The notes under the pieces were generated by a model. The model was given only the letters and a program-made list of their open reading frames with translations. It ran no database searches and was not told where the DNA came from. The position numbers and the translations under genes were made by a program. From positions 372,001-436,000 of the forward strand of contig NZ_CP170386.1 in assembly GCF_042468235.1 (NCBI RefSeq): a DNA stretch of 64,000 bases, written 5' to 3'. Positions 7,862 to 16,595 of the stretch are shown piece by piece (position 1 is the first letter of the stretch; every line of letters begins with the position of its first letter). This DNA comes from Lonepinella sp042468235 (lineage in GTDB: Bacteria > Pseudomonadota > Gammaproteobacteria > Enterobacterales > Pasteurellaceae).

Positions 7862-10086
7862 CAAAAATCGCCCAAAATGCACCGCAGTTTACTTTGTTAT
7901 TGGACGGATTAAGCTGTGTGGCTTGTGTCGCAAAAGTGCAAAAAGCCTTATTAAATGTGACAGGGGTGAGTTCTTCTCAAGTCAATTTAGCAGATAATAC
8001 GGCTTTAGTGACAGGGTTTGTTGATCCGCAAGATTTAGTGCAGGCTGTGCTTGATATTGGTTATGGGGCAGAATTAGTTGAAGATGAAAACCAGCGTCGC
8101 GTAAAACAGCAAGCCCAACAGCAACAGGAAATTCAACAACGTCGTTGGCAAGCCACGGTGGCGTTAGTGGTCGGTTTTGGTTTATTCTTTTGGGGAATCT
8201 TTGGCGGTCAAATGCAAGTGACAGCCGACAATCAACTAAATTGGATGGCGGTTGGCTTGCTGGTATTGGCAGTGATCTGGTTTACGGGTCAGCATTTCTA
8301 TCAACGAGCTTGGCTTAACTTACGTAATAAATCCACGACTATGGATACCTTAGTAGCATTAGGAACGGGGACGGCATGGCTTTATTCTTTTATGGTAGTT
8401 CTATTTCCCGATTTTTTCCCTGAAAATGCTCGTCATCTTTATTTTGAAAGCAGTGCCATGATTATTGGCTTGATTAATATCGGAAAAATACTTGAACTTA
8501 AAGCCAAACAGCAATCATCACAAGCCCTTGAACGATTATTCGATCTTACCCCCCAAACCGCCAAAGTTGTGACGGAAAACGGTGAAACAGAATTGCCGTT
8601 AAGCCTAGTTCAAGTTGGCATGCGACTACGTTTACAAACGGGCGATCGGGTTTGTGTTGATGGAGTTGTGACGCAAGGTCATGGCTGGGTGGATGAAAGT
8701 ATGCTAACGGGAGAGCCGATCCCCATTCAAAAAGAAAAAGGTGACAGGGTGAGTGCTGGAACATTAGTAACAGACGGTACGTTGCTTTTTCAAGCAGAAC
8801 AAATTGGCAATCACACCCGATTAGCGAATATCATCAAATTAGTGCGACAAGCTCAAAGTAGCAAACCAGAAATTGGGCAATTAGCCGATAAAATTGCGAG
8901 TGTATTTGTTCCTGCCGTAATAATGATTGCATTCATTTCTGCATTGGTTTGGTATGTGGTTACGCAACAGATTTCTTATGCTTTCGTCATATTAACCACC
9001 GTGTTAATTATTGCTTGCCCTTGTGCTTTAGGGTTGGCAACACCGATGTCAATTATTGCTGGCATTGGACGAGCGGCAGAATTAGGCGTGTTAGTTCGTG
9101 ATGCAGATGCCTTGCAACAAGCGGCGAGTGCAGACACGATTGTATTTGATAAAACGGGTACTTTGACACAAGGTGAGCCAACGGTGACAGCAGTTTATAC
9201 CTTTGGTGGTGTTGAACAAAAAAGTGCGGTGCAATTTGCGGCAAGTTTAGAGCAGGGAGCGAATCATCCCTTAGCCAAAGCCTTATTAGCTTACGCCCAA
9301 AATATCACATTAATTGAACCCAGCCAATTTAGCACGTTAAAAGGACTTGGAGTTAGTGGTGTCATTCATGGCAAAAAATTGTGGTTAGGCAATCGCACTT
9401 TATTACAGCAACAGAATATAGATACAGACATTGCAGAAGCCGATTTTTTGACAGAAAGCGAAAAAGGGGCAACGGTGATCTTTTTGGCGGAGCAAAATCA
9501 ACTTGTCGCCATGTTTGCGATTCGAGATCCACTGCGAGATGACACAGTCACTGCTGTACAACGGTTACAGCAACAGGGTTATCATTTAGTGATGCTGACT
9601 GGAGATCAACAAAAAACGGCACAAGCGATTGCCGATGAAATTGGTATTGAACAGGTTATTGCGGGCGTATTGCCAGAAGATAAAGCACAAGTTATTCAGC
9701 GATTACAGGCTCAAGGACGTAAAGTCGTGATGGTGGGGGACGGTATTAATGATGCTCCAGCGTTGGCTCAAGCGGACGTGAGTATGGCAATGGCAAGTGG
9801 TTCGGATATTGCGATTGAAACCGCCGAACTGACGTTAATGCGACATAGTATTAACAGTGTAGCAGATGGGTTACAGCTGGCTAAAGCGACATTAAGTAAT
9901 ATGAAACAAAATTTATTTTTTGCTTTTGTCTATAACTGCTTGGGTATTCCTCTTGCAGCAGGGGTATTTTATCCGTTATTAGGAATATTGCTGAATCCTA
10001 TGATAGGCGGGGCTGCTATGGCTTGTTCGTCCATTACTGTGGTAACAAATGCGAATAGATTATTAAGATTTATACCCAAAAATTGA
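7834..10086 (+). CDS. copA: Copper-exporting P1B-type ATPase CopA (full product begins at 7592 by -1 frameshift)
   Basis: Exports Cu(I) across the inner membrane using ATP. In order: an HMA domain with CVAC, membrane helices, actuator TGE (MLTGEP), the CPC metal site (ACPCALGL), phosphorylation motif DKTGTLT, the HP motif (NHPLAKA) and GDGINDAPALAQADV. The codon at 7834 is GTG with no ribosome binding site, and the frame is open back to 7789. A -1 slip at 7789-7795 joins it to the upstream HMA domain, giving about 831 aa with two HMA domains, close to the 834 aa of E. coli CopA. I therefore take 7834 as an artefactual start. Confidence 0.93.
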   Translation: MVVESRHDQAKIAQNAPQFTLLLDGLSCVACVAKVQKALLNVTGVSSSQVNLADNTALVTGFVDPQDLVQAVLDIGYGAELVEDENQRRVKQQAQQQQEIQQRRWQATVALVVGFGLFFWGIFGGQMQVTADNQLNWMAVGLLVLAVIWFTGQHFYQRAWLNLRNKSTTMDTLVALGTGTAWLYSFMVVLFPDFFPENARHLYFESSAMIIGLINIGKILELKAKQQSSQALERLFDLTPQTAKVVTENGETELPLSLVQVGMRLRLQTGDRVCVDGVVTQGHGWVDESMLTGEPIPIQKEKGDRVSAGTLVTDGTLLFQAEQIGNHTRLANIIKLVRQAQSSKPEIGQLADKIASVFVPAVIMIAFISALVWYVVTQQISYAFVILTTVLIIACPCALGLATPMSIIAGIGRAAELGVLVRDADALQQAASADTIVFDKTGTLTQGEPTVTAVYTFGGVEQKSAVQFAASLEQGANHPLAKALLAYAQNITLIEPSQFSTLKGLGVSGVIHGKKLWLGNRTLLQQQNIDTDIAEADFLTESEKGATVIFLAEQNQLVAMFAIRDPLRDDTVTAVQRLQQQGYHLVMLTGDQQKTAQAIADEIGIEQVIAGVLPEDKAQVIQRLQAQGRKVVMVGDGINDAPALAQADVSMAMASGSDIAIETAELTLMRHSINSVADGLQLAKATLSNMKQNLFFAFVYNCLGIPLAAGVFYPLLGILLNPMIGGAAMACSSITVVTNANRLLRFIPKN

Positions 10087-10137
10087 TATTAATCAATAAA
10101 TAAGTCGATTAGGCTTTTTATTCATAAGGTTTTTAGG

Positions 10138-10247
10138 TATGATCCAAGCATCAAGATAAATGCTTGATAATTCATAAAGTTCCTAAAGAAATATAATAAA
10201 TAATAGCTAAACTACTTTCCTACCACCCTAATCAGGGTGGTTTTTTT
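10138..10247 (+). ncRNA. Speculative small RNA or copA 3' UTR
   Basis: The 160 bp after copA hold no gene. A TATGAT box (10138-10143), a 7-bp hairpin (10145-10151 with 10160-10166) and a strong terminator at 10222-10247 could bound a transcript near 100 nt. No good -35 is visible, so this may simply be the copA 3' UTR. Confidence 0.2.
10222..10247 (+). terminator. Rho-independent terminator after copA
   Basis: ACCACCCT (10222-10229), loop AATC and AGGGTGGT (10234-10241) are followed by a T-run. Confidence 0.85.
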
Positions 10248-10249
10248 AT

Positions 10250-10978
10250 TTATAATGTGGCAATCAGAAGTTGGATAAAAAAGACCAGCGAAATCGCCAT
10301 TTCGGCTAAACCTACCTGTTTAGTGGAGAGCTTTTTAGTTGGCAATATAATCGCTCTGGTTAATGGAATAACAAACGCCAGTGCTAATAAAAATTGTTGA
10401 AAAGGCAGAAAAATCATCACGCATACTGTATGGTAAAGAATAGAAGTAATGAAATAAAAAGGATTTTTCCGCTCACGTAAGACTGATTTGACATAGAGCG
10501 TCACGCCGATAAAAAATAGGCTAGGTAATGTGGCAACCCACCAAATCCGTTGATCAAATTGGTTTTCTGCAAAATAATAGGCTGCCATTCCCGCAATCGC
10601 AAAAATAACAATCGCATTAAGATCATTTAATAAAGCACGTTCATCTTTTTGTTTTACAAAATAGATACTGACAAAACTTAAGGGAATAAACAATATGGCA
10701 AAATATAAAATTTTCCAGTTATACCAAAGTGCTGGAATGACAAAAATGAAACAAGCACTAGCGTAAATCATTGTCCATTTTCTATACAATGCTAAATTTC
10801 TTCCTTTAAATAAATTGAGAAAAGGATAGGTCATTAAGTATAAGGAAAACCAAGCGAGTAGTAGAAAAAAATGTTGCCAAATAGGGTGAGAAAGCAACAT
10901 TCCGTATAAAAATGGCATTAATGCCATCACAATAGCCCCGTGTTGGTTAGAGATTAATAATTTCATAAGTAAAGTCAT
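10250..10978 (-). CDS. YwiC-like multispanning membrane protein
   Basis: A 242-aa inner-membrane protein with about eight hydrophobic helices. The opening LLISNQHGAIVMALMPFLYG is characteristic of the YwiC-like family (NQHGA motif), whose function is unknown. A second ATG five codons in (MKLLISNQHG) is an equally good start. It stands alone between copA and ridA, divergent from ridA. Confidence 0.7.
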   Translation of the reverse strand: MTLLMKLLISNQHGAIVMALMPFLYGMLLSHPIWQHFFLLLAWFSLYLMTYPFLNLFKGRNLALYRKWTMIYASACFIFVIPALWYNWKILYFAILFIPLSFVSIYFVKQKDERALLNDLNAIVIFAIAGMAAYYFAENQFDQRIWWVATLPSLFFIGVTLYVKSVLRERKNPFYFITSILYHTVCVMIFLPFQQFLLALAFVIPLTRAIILPTKKLSTKQVGLAEMAISLVFFIQLLIATL

Positions 10979-11058
10979 TAGATGAGAATGGTTAAAATTT
11001 TAATTTATTTTTAGCTAAATTGGTATAAACTTTTCGGGGTAATTTAAAGGAGATAACC

Positions 11059-11412
11059 ATGACAATTCAACGCTTTCATCAAGCAACACGATATTCAGAA
11101 ATAGCAGTACATAACGGCGTAGCTTATTTAGCAGGACAAATACCAGAAAATACACCTAACCAACCTATTTACCAACAGACCAAAGATGTATTGGATTTAA
11201 TTGATAAATTACTGGCAGAAGTCAACTCGGATAAAAGCCAAATTTTAATGGCACAAATTTTTTTAGCGGATATGCAAGATTATGCAGAAATGAACCGTGC
11301 TTGGGATGAATGGGTGGCTAACAATAACGCACCGCCTCGAGCTTGTGTAGAAGCGAAATTAGCAGATCACAGCTGGAAAGTGGAAATTGTGGTAACGGCT
11401 GCAACGCATTAA
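11059..11412 (+). CDS. RidA-family enamine/imine deaminase-like protein
   Basis: This 117-aa protein belongs to the RidA/YjgF/UK114 family, which hydrolyses reactive enamine and imine intermediates. The substrate arginine context (PPRACVEAKLA) near residue 100 and the core GVAYLAGQIPE are present. It is closer to the short YoaB-like branch than to classical RidA in its N-terminus. A GGAG ribosome binding site precedes the ATG, and a terminator follows. Confidence 0.85.
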   Translation: MTIQRFHQATRYSEIAVHNGVAYLAGQIPENTPNQPIYQQTKDVLDLIDKLLAEVNSDKSQILMAQIFLADMQDYAEMNRAWDEWVANNNAPPRACVEAKLADHSWKVEIVVTAATH

Positions 11413-11422
11413 TATAGATGAG

Positions 11423-11467
11423 AAAAACAGGTAATGAGAGTGATAAAATATTATTACCTGTTTTTAT
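11423..11467 (+). terminator. Terminator after ridA-family gene
   Basis: A 13-bp perfect stem pairs 11423-11435 (AAAAACAGGTAAT) with 11453-11465, ending in T5 and followed by ATTTT. Confidence 0.85.
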
Positions 11468-11493
11468 TTTCAGTTAAAAACAGAATAAAATGC

Positions 11494-11521
11494 TTGCCTT
11501 TTAGGCAAAAATGCGTATTAT
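11494..11521 (+). promoter_or_regulatory. Promoter of metK
   Basis: TTGCCT (11494-11499), a 16-bp spacer and TATTAT (11516-11521). An inverted repeat TTGCC-N5-GGCAA overlaps the -35. I see no MetJ boxes (AGACGTCT) and no SAM riboswitch. Confidence 0.6.
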
Positions 11522-11559
11522 AGCCGTCTATACTTCTAAATGAAAAATTAAGGAACATT

Positions 11560-12711
11560 ATGTCAAGCTATTTATTTACCTCTGAAAGTGTATCAGAGGG
11601 ACACCCTGATAAAATTGCTGATCAAATTTCAGATGCGGTGTTAGACGAAATTTTAAAACAAGATCCCAAAGCTCGTGTAGCCTGTGAAACCTATGTAAAA
11701 ACGGGTATGGCATTAGTCGGTGGAGAAATTACCACCTCCGCTTGGGTAGATATTGAAAACTTAACGCGTCAAGTGATTTGTGAAATTGGTTATGAACATT
11801 CAGATATGGGATTTGACGGAAAATCCTGTGCGGTATTAAATGCCATTGGTAAACAATCTTCTGATATTAATCAAGGAGTTGACCGTGCTAATCCATTAGA
11901 TCAAGGTGCTGGTGACCAAGGTATTATGTTTGGTTATGCCACTAACGAAACCGATGTATTGATGCCAGCTGCGATTACTTACGCTCACCGCTTAATGGAA
12001 CGTCAAGCACAGGTGCGTAAAAATGGCACATTAGATTGGTTGCGTCCAGATGCGAAAAGCCAAGTTACCCTGAAATATGATAATAACAAAATTATCGGTG
12101 TCGATGCCGTAGTGCTTTCCACGCAACACAGTGACGCAGTGAGCCAAGCCGATTTAATTGACGGCGTGATGGAAGAAATTATTAAGCCGATCTTGCCAGC
12201 AGAATGGTTAAATAAAGATACTAAATATTTCATTAACCCAACAGGACGCTTTGTTATTGGCGGTCCAATGGGCGACTGCGGTTTAACGGGACGTAAAATT
12301 ATCGTGGATACCTACGGCGGTGCTGCACGTCACGGTGGCGGTGCCTTTTCAGGCAAGGATCCGTCAAAAGTCGATCGTTCAGCCGCTTATGCCGCACGTT
12401 ATGTAGCAAAAAATATCGTGGCAGCAGGTTTGGCAGATCGCTGCGAAATCCAACTATCTTATGCGATTGGCGTAGCGGATCCCACTTCTATTATGGTGGA
12501 AACCTTTGGCACAGGCAAAGTGAGCAATGAATTGTTAGTTAATCTTGTGCGTGAATTTTTCGATCTCCGCCCTTATGGTTTAATTAAAATGTTAGATTTA
12601 ATCCAACCAATTTATCGTCAAACCGCAGCTTATGGACATTTTGGACGTGAGCAATTCCCGTGGGAAAAAATTGATCGTGCGGAAGAATTGAGAAAGGCGG
12701 CTGGGTTGTAG
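11560..12711 (+). CDS. metK: S-adenosylmethionine synthetase
   Basis: Makes S-adenosylmethionine from methionine and ATP. The 383-aa protein has the full family pattern: SVSEGHPDKIADQISDAVLD at the N-terminus, the ATP-binding GAGDQGIMFGYA hexapeptide region, the P-loop-like GGGAFSGKDP and the C-terminal GHFGREQFPWEK. A GGAAC ribosome binding site lies before the ATG. Monocistronic, between a clear promoter and a palindromic terminator. Confidence 0.97.
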   Translation: MSSYLFTSESVSEGHPDKIADQISDAVLDEILKQDPKARVACETYVKTGMALVGGEITTSAWVDIENLTRQVICEIGYEHSDMGFDGKSCAVLNAIGKQSSDINQGVDRANPLDQGAGDQGIMFGYATNETDVLMPAAITYAHRLMERQAQVRKNGTLDWLRPDAKSQVTLKYDNNKIIGVDAVVLSTQHSDAVSQADLIDGVMEEIIKPILPAEWLNKDTKYFINPTGRFVIGGPMGDCGLTGRKIIVDTYGGAARHGGGAFSGKDPSKVDRSAAYAARYVAKNIVAAGLADRCEIQLSYAIGVADPTSIMVETFGTGKVSNELLVNLVREFFDLRPYGLIKMLDLIQPIYRQTAAYGHFGREQFPWEKIDRAEELRKAAGL

Positions 12712-12727
12712 TTATTTTCTTGATAAG

Positions 12728-12751
12728 AAAATGGGCTAATTAGCCCATTTT
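12728..12751 (+). terminator. Palindromic terminator after metK
   Basis: A perfect 24-bp palindrome (AAAATGGGCTAA and its complement), ending in T4. Confidence 0.8.
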
Positions 12752-12793
12752 AGTTATATAATTTTCCTATATTTTTTCAAAAGAAGACTTACC

Positions 12794-13984
12794 ATGAAAA
12801 AACAAAACCTTGTCATTCTCGGCTCAACAGGCTCAATCGGTACTAGTACGCTTTCTGTCATCGAACATAATCCCGAACAATATCAGGCATTTGCCTTAGT
12901 AGGTGGACGTAATGTGGATTTAATGGTTCAACAATGCGTGAAATTTCAACCGCAGTTTGCAGCCTTAGATGATGATCGTGCAGCGAAAAAATTAACAGAA
13001 AAATTAACCGCACTTGGTAGTCAAACGCAAGTATTAAGCGGAAAAAAAGCGATTTGTGAATTGGCAGCTCACCCTGATGCGGATCAAGTAATGGCAGCGA
13101 TTGTGGGGGCGGCAGGACTGTTACCAACGCTTTCCGCTGTACAAGCCAGTAAAAAAGTGTTGTTAGCCAATAAAGAAAGTTTGGTCACTTGCGGACAGAT
13201 TTTTATTGACGCGGTGAAAAAATCACAGGCTCGATTATTGCCCGTGGATAGTGAGCATAATGCCATTTTCCAATCTTTACCGCCCGAAGCCCAACAAAAA
13301 ATTGGTTTTTGTCCGTTGCAAGAATTGGGGATTAGTAAAATTGTGCTGACGGGATCGGGTGGACCTTTCCGTTATACGGATTTAAGTGAGTTTGATGGCA
13401 TTACGCCAGCACAAGCGGTGGCACACCCGAACTGGTCTATGGGTAAAAAGATCTCGGTGGATAGTGCCACCATGATGAACAAAGGGCTGGAATATATTGA
13501 AGCTCGTTGGTTATTTAATGCCAGTGCCGATGAAATGGAGGTCATTATTCACCCACAATCCATTATTCATTCCATGGTGCGTTATATTGACGGATCAGTG
13601 ATTGCTCAAATGGGCAATCCTGATATGCGTACGCCGATTGCAGAAACCATGGCGTATCCAAATCGCATTGTATCGGGTGTAGCCCCCTTAGATTTTTATC
13701 AGCTGAATGGCTTAACCTTTTTAGCCCCCGATTTTAACCGTTATCCCAATTTGAAATTAGCCATTGATGCGTTTGCGGCGGGGCAATATGCTACTACGGC
13801 GATGAATGCGGCGAATGAAATTGCCGTGGACGCGTTTTTAAATGGGCAAATTAAATTCACCGATATTGCTCGAGTGAATCAGCAGGTAGTAGAAAAAATT
13901 CAACCGCAGAAAATCACGGAAATTGACGATGTATTAAATTTAGATCGGGTGGCTCGGGAATTAGCATATTGCTATATTGCATAA
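12794..13984 (+). CDS. dxr: 1-deoxy-D-xylulose 5-phosphate reductoisomerase
   Basis: First committed enzyme of the non-mevalonate isoprenoid pathway. The 396-aa protein begins with the NADPH-binding GSTGSIGTSTL and contains LLANKESLVTCGQ, VDSEHNAIFQ and SMGKKISVDSATMMNKGLEYIEA (metal and substrate residues). It opens the run that leads through uppS and cdsA into lipid A genes. The neighbouring transporter gene lies 54 nt downstream. Confidence 0.97.
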   Translation: MKKQNLVILGSTGSIGTSTLSVIEHNPEQYQAFALVGGRNVDLMVQQCVKFQPQFAALDDDRAAKKLTEKLTALGSQTQVLSGKKAICELAAHPDADQVMAAIVGAAGLLPTLSAVQASKKVLLANKESLVTCGQIFIDAVKKSQARLLPVDSEHNAIFQSLPPEAQQKIGFCPLQELGISKIVLTGSGGPFRYTDLSEFDGITPAQAVAHPNWSMGKKISVDSATMMNKGLEYIEARWLFNASADEMEVIIHPQSIIHSMVRYIDGSVIAQMGNPDMRTPIAETMAYPNRIVSGVAPLDFYQLNGLTFLAPDFNRYPNLKLAIDAFAAGQYATTAMNAANEIAVDAFLNGQIKFTDIARVNQQVVEKIQPQKITEIDDVLNLDRVARELAYCYIA

Positions 13985-14038
13985 AAAGATCGTAAAAAAG
14001 ACCGCACTTTAAGCATAGAGAGCAGAGGAGCGAGTAAC

Positions 14039-14905
14039 ATGACAAATCATCAAAAAGGTCTGGCGTTTGCTCATCTTGCTGCGGTGTTGTTTGGCATGAC
14101 GGGTATTTTAGGGGCGTTAATCCAAATGGATGCCAGCCTGATTACCTTTGGGCGTGCGAGTTTGGCGTTTATCAGCCTTTATCTTTATAGTCGTCTAGTG
14201 GGGATTTCATTAAAGCAACATTTATCGCTATTTTTTATAGGACGATTACTTTTCTCGGGTGTGTTGCTGGCTATTCATTGGGTGACCTTTTTTTATGCCG
14301 TCAAAATCGGTGGCGTGGCAATGGCAACCCTTGGTTTTGCCAGTTTTCCCGCGTTTATTACCTTGATAGAGCGTTTTATTTTGCGAGATAAGGTGAATAA
14401 AACCGCGTGGGGATTGGTTTTTATAGTGATGTTCGGCTTATTTCTGGTATCACCTGAATTGACTTGGCACAATGCCAATAGCGTGGGGCTGGTGTGGGGG
14501 ATTATTTCAGGATTGAGCTTTGCAGGTCTGGCGGTGGTTAATCGTACCATGGGACATCAGCTGAGTGCGATCAGCATTTCCTTTTGGCAAAATCTGATTG
14601 TTGCATTCGTCACCTTACCCGCACTTTGGTTTATTTCGCTTTCCATGACGGGGAGCGATGGCGTGTATTTGCTTATTTTGAGTGTGATTTGCACCGCACT
14701 TTCCCATGTGCTGTTTGTCAGTAGCGTAAAATATATTCCTGCACGTATCACAGGATTAATTATTTCCTTAGAACCCGTTTATGCCATTGCAGTAGCGTGG
14801 TGGCTGTTTAATGAACAGCCTACTTTAAAAATGATCATCGGCGGTATATTGATTATTGGGGCGGCTGTTTATCCGCATGAAAAAGCAGCACATTCGGAAA
14901 AATAA
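14039..14905 (+). CDS. EamA/DMT-family inner-membrane transporter
   Basis: A 288-aa protein with ten hydrophobic helices arranged as two EamA repeats, the drug/metabolite transporter layout. The second repeat holds the family's LEPVYAIAVAWWLFNEQPT motif. The substrate is unknown. A GAGGAGCGAG ribosome binding region precedes the ATG. It lies between dxr and uppS, which are often close together, and looks like an insertion into that isoprenoid run. Confidence 0.85.
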   Translation: MTNHQKGLAFAHLAAVLFGMTGILGALIQMDASLITFGRASLAFISLYLYSRLVGISLKQHLSLFFIGRLLFSGVLLAIHWVTFFYAVKIGGVAMATLGFASFPAFITLIERFILRDKVNKTAWGLVFIVMFGLFLVSPELTWHNANSVGLVWGIISGLSFAGLAVVNRTMGHQLSAISISFWQNLIVAFVTLPALWFISLSMTGSDGVYLLILSVICTALSHVLFVSSVKYIPARITGLIISLEPVYAIAVAWWLFNEQPTLKMIIGGILIIGAAVYPHEKAAHSEK

Positions 14906-14988
14906 TAGGGCGATAAAATGGCATAATTCGCCTAAATATGCTATATTCACGCCCAAATTTTCAATTCACCTTTGTGATTTAGGATTAA

Positions 14989-15705
14989 ATGAAAGAATTA
15001 GATCCGCATAATATACCGAAACATGTGGCCATTATTATGGATGGCAATGGACGTTGGGCGAAAAGCCAAGGTAAAATGCGAGTATTTGGGCATACAAATG
15101 GGGTAAAAGCGGTACGCCGAGCAGTGTCCTATGCACGCCAAATTGGGGTGCAATCTTTGACCATGTATGCCTTTAGCAGTGAAAACTGGAATCGTCCAGA
15201 GCAAGAAGTATCTGCTTTGATGACCTTATTTATGCAAGCCTTAGATTCAGAAGTGAAAAAGTTGCATAAGAATAATATTCGGTTAAATATTATCGGCGAT
15301 ACGGCTAAATTCAGTGAAAAATTGCAACAAAAAATTATCAACGCAGAAAAATTAACCGAAAAAAACACCGCACTTTGCTTAAATATTGCGGCTAATTATG
15401 GTGGCTGTTGGGACATTGTTCAGGCGACCCAAAAACTGGCTTTGCAAGTAAAATCAGGTGAACTGGCAGTGGATCAAATTGATGAAAATATATTTCAACA
15501 ACAGTTGGCTACGGCACAACAGCCCCCAGTGGATTTATTAATCCGTACCAGTGGTGAACAACGGATCAGCAATTTTTTACTCTGGCAAATTGCCTATGCT
15601 GAATTATTTTTTTCTCCTGTGCTGTGGCCAGATTTTGATGAAACAGAATTTAATCAGGCCATTTGGACCTATCAACAACGTGAACGCCGTTTTGGCGGTG
15701 CTTAA
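14989..15705 (+). CDS. uppS: Undecaprenyl diphosphate synthase
   Basis: Cis-prenyltransferase that makes the C55 lipid carrier for peptidoglycan and O-antigen. Signatures are HVAIIMDGNGRWAKSQGK (catalytic Asp and product-binding Arg), SSENWNRP, and DLLIRTSGEQRISNFLLWQ near the C-terminus. The 238-aa length is normal. It is 14 nt from cdsA and probably cotranscribed with it. Confidence 0.96.
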   Translation: MKELDPHNIPKHVAIIMDGNGRWAKSQGKMRVFGHTNGVKAVRRAVSYARQIGVQSLTMYAFSSENWNRPEQEVSALMTLFMQALDSEVKKLHKNNIRLNIIGDTAKFSEKLQQKIINAEKLTEKNTALCLNIAANYGGCWDIVQATQKLALQVKSGELAVDQIDENIFQQQLATAQQPPVDLLIRTSGEQRISNFLLWQIAYAELFFSPVLWPDFDETEFNQAIWTYQQRERRFGGA

Positions 15706-15719
15706 AGAAGGAAAGGAAC

Positions 15720-16583
15720 GTGCTTAAACAACGTATTTTATCGGCTATTGTGATGATCGCTCTTGTCTGTGCCGCTTTATTTTTATTTTCCCCCTTTTAT
15801 TTTACGTTGGCATTAGGCGTGATTATCACGGCTGGCGTATGGGAATGGACACAATTTCCACGTTTAAAAATCGTTTGGCGTTTTGTGGCGACGTCGATTG
15901 CCTTGGCGGTGTTATTTGTTTGGATCTTCAGTCAAGCCGATTATTTAAATGCAGGGCGAGTGTTTGCAGATTATGCTGAACCTTTATTGCTTGTTTCTGT
16001 GATTTGGTGGCTTGTCGCCTTGGGCTTAGTTGTGACGTATCCAGAATCTGCCAAAATCTGGAGCAACTCTTTAATTCTTCAAATTATTTTTGCACTTGTG
16101 ACTTTGGTGCCTTTCCTTATTGCGGTGGCGGCATTACGGTTAGAAAATTATAATGTGAACAGCTTACATGGCATTCAATTATTACTTTATGTGTTTGTGT
16201 TAGTCTGGGCTGCAGATAGCGGTGCTTATTTTGCAGGGCGGAAATTTGGAAAACACAAACTTGCCCCGAAAGTGTCACCGGGAAAAACTTGGCAAGGAGT
16301 GATTGGTGGCGTGATTACTGCCGGTGTGTTGTCCGAATTATTTATCTATTTGGTCGGTGATAACTTTTTCATGCACGGAAATACCTTAAATTTAACCGCA
16401 CTTTCTATTGCGACTGTGGCCGTTTCCGTATTAGGCGATTTAACCGAAAGTATGTTTAAACGCCAAAGTGGCATTAAAGACAGTAGTAATTTAATTCCTG
16501 GGCATGGTGGTATTTTGGATCGCATTGATAGCTTAACAGCAGCCGCCCCATTTTTTGCTTATTTCTACTTTTTCTGGCTCTAA
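15720..16583 (+). CDS. cdsA: Phosphatidate cytidylyltransferase
   Basis: Makes CDP-diacylglycerol, precursor of all phospholipids, in the inner membrane. The 287-aa protein has about eight helices and the complete CdsA signature split over KVSPGKTWQGVIGG and FKRQSGIKDSSNLIPGHGG-ILDRIDS. The start is GTG, preceded by AAGGAAAGG. Sits between uppS and rseP as in many proteobacteria. Confidence 0.95.
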   Translation: MLKQRILSAIVMIALVCAALFLFSPFYFTLALGVIITAGVWEWTQFPRLKIVWRFVATSIALAVLFVWIFSQADYLNAGRVFADYAEPLLLVSVIWWLVALGLVVTYPESAKIWSNSLILQIIFALVTLVPFLIAVAALRLENYNVNSLHGIQLLLYVFVLVWAADSGAYFAGRKFGKHKLAPKVSPGKTWQGVIGGVITAGVLSELFIYLVGDNFFMHGNTLNLTALSIATVAVSVLGDLTESMFKRQSGIKDSSNLIPGHGGILDRIDSLTAAAPFFAYFYFFWL

Positions 16584-16595
16584 CAGGCGGTATTG

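Noticed and set aside
11466..11559. SAM riboswitch ahead of metK
   Set aside because: The leader is about 30 nt from the -10 to the ATG, too short, and shows only a 5-bp inverted repeat at the -35.
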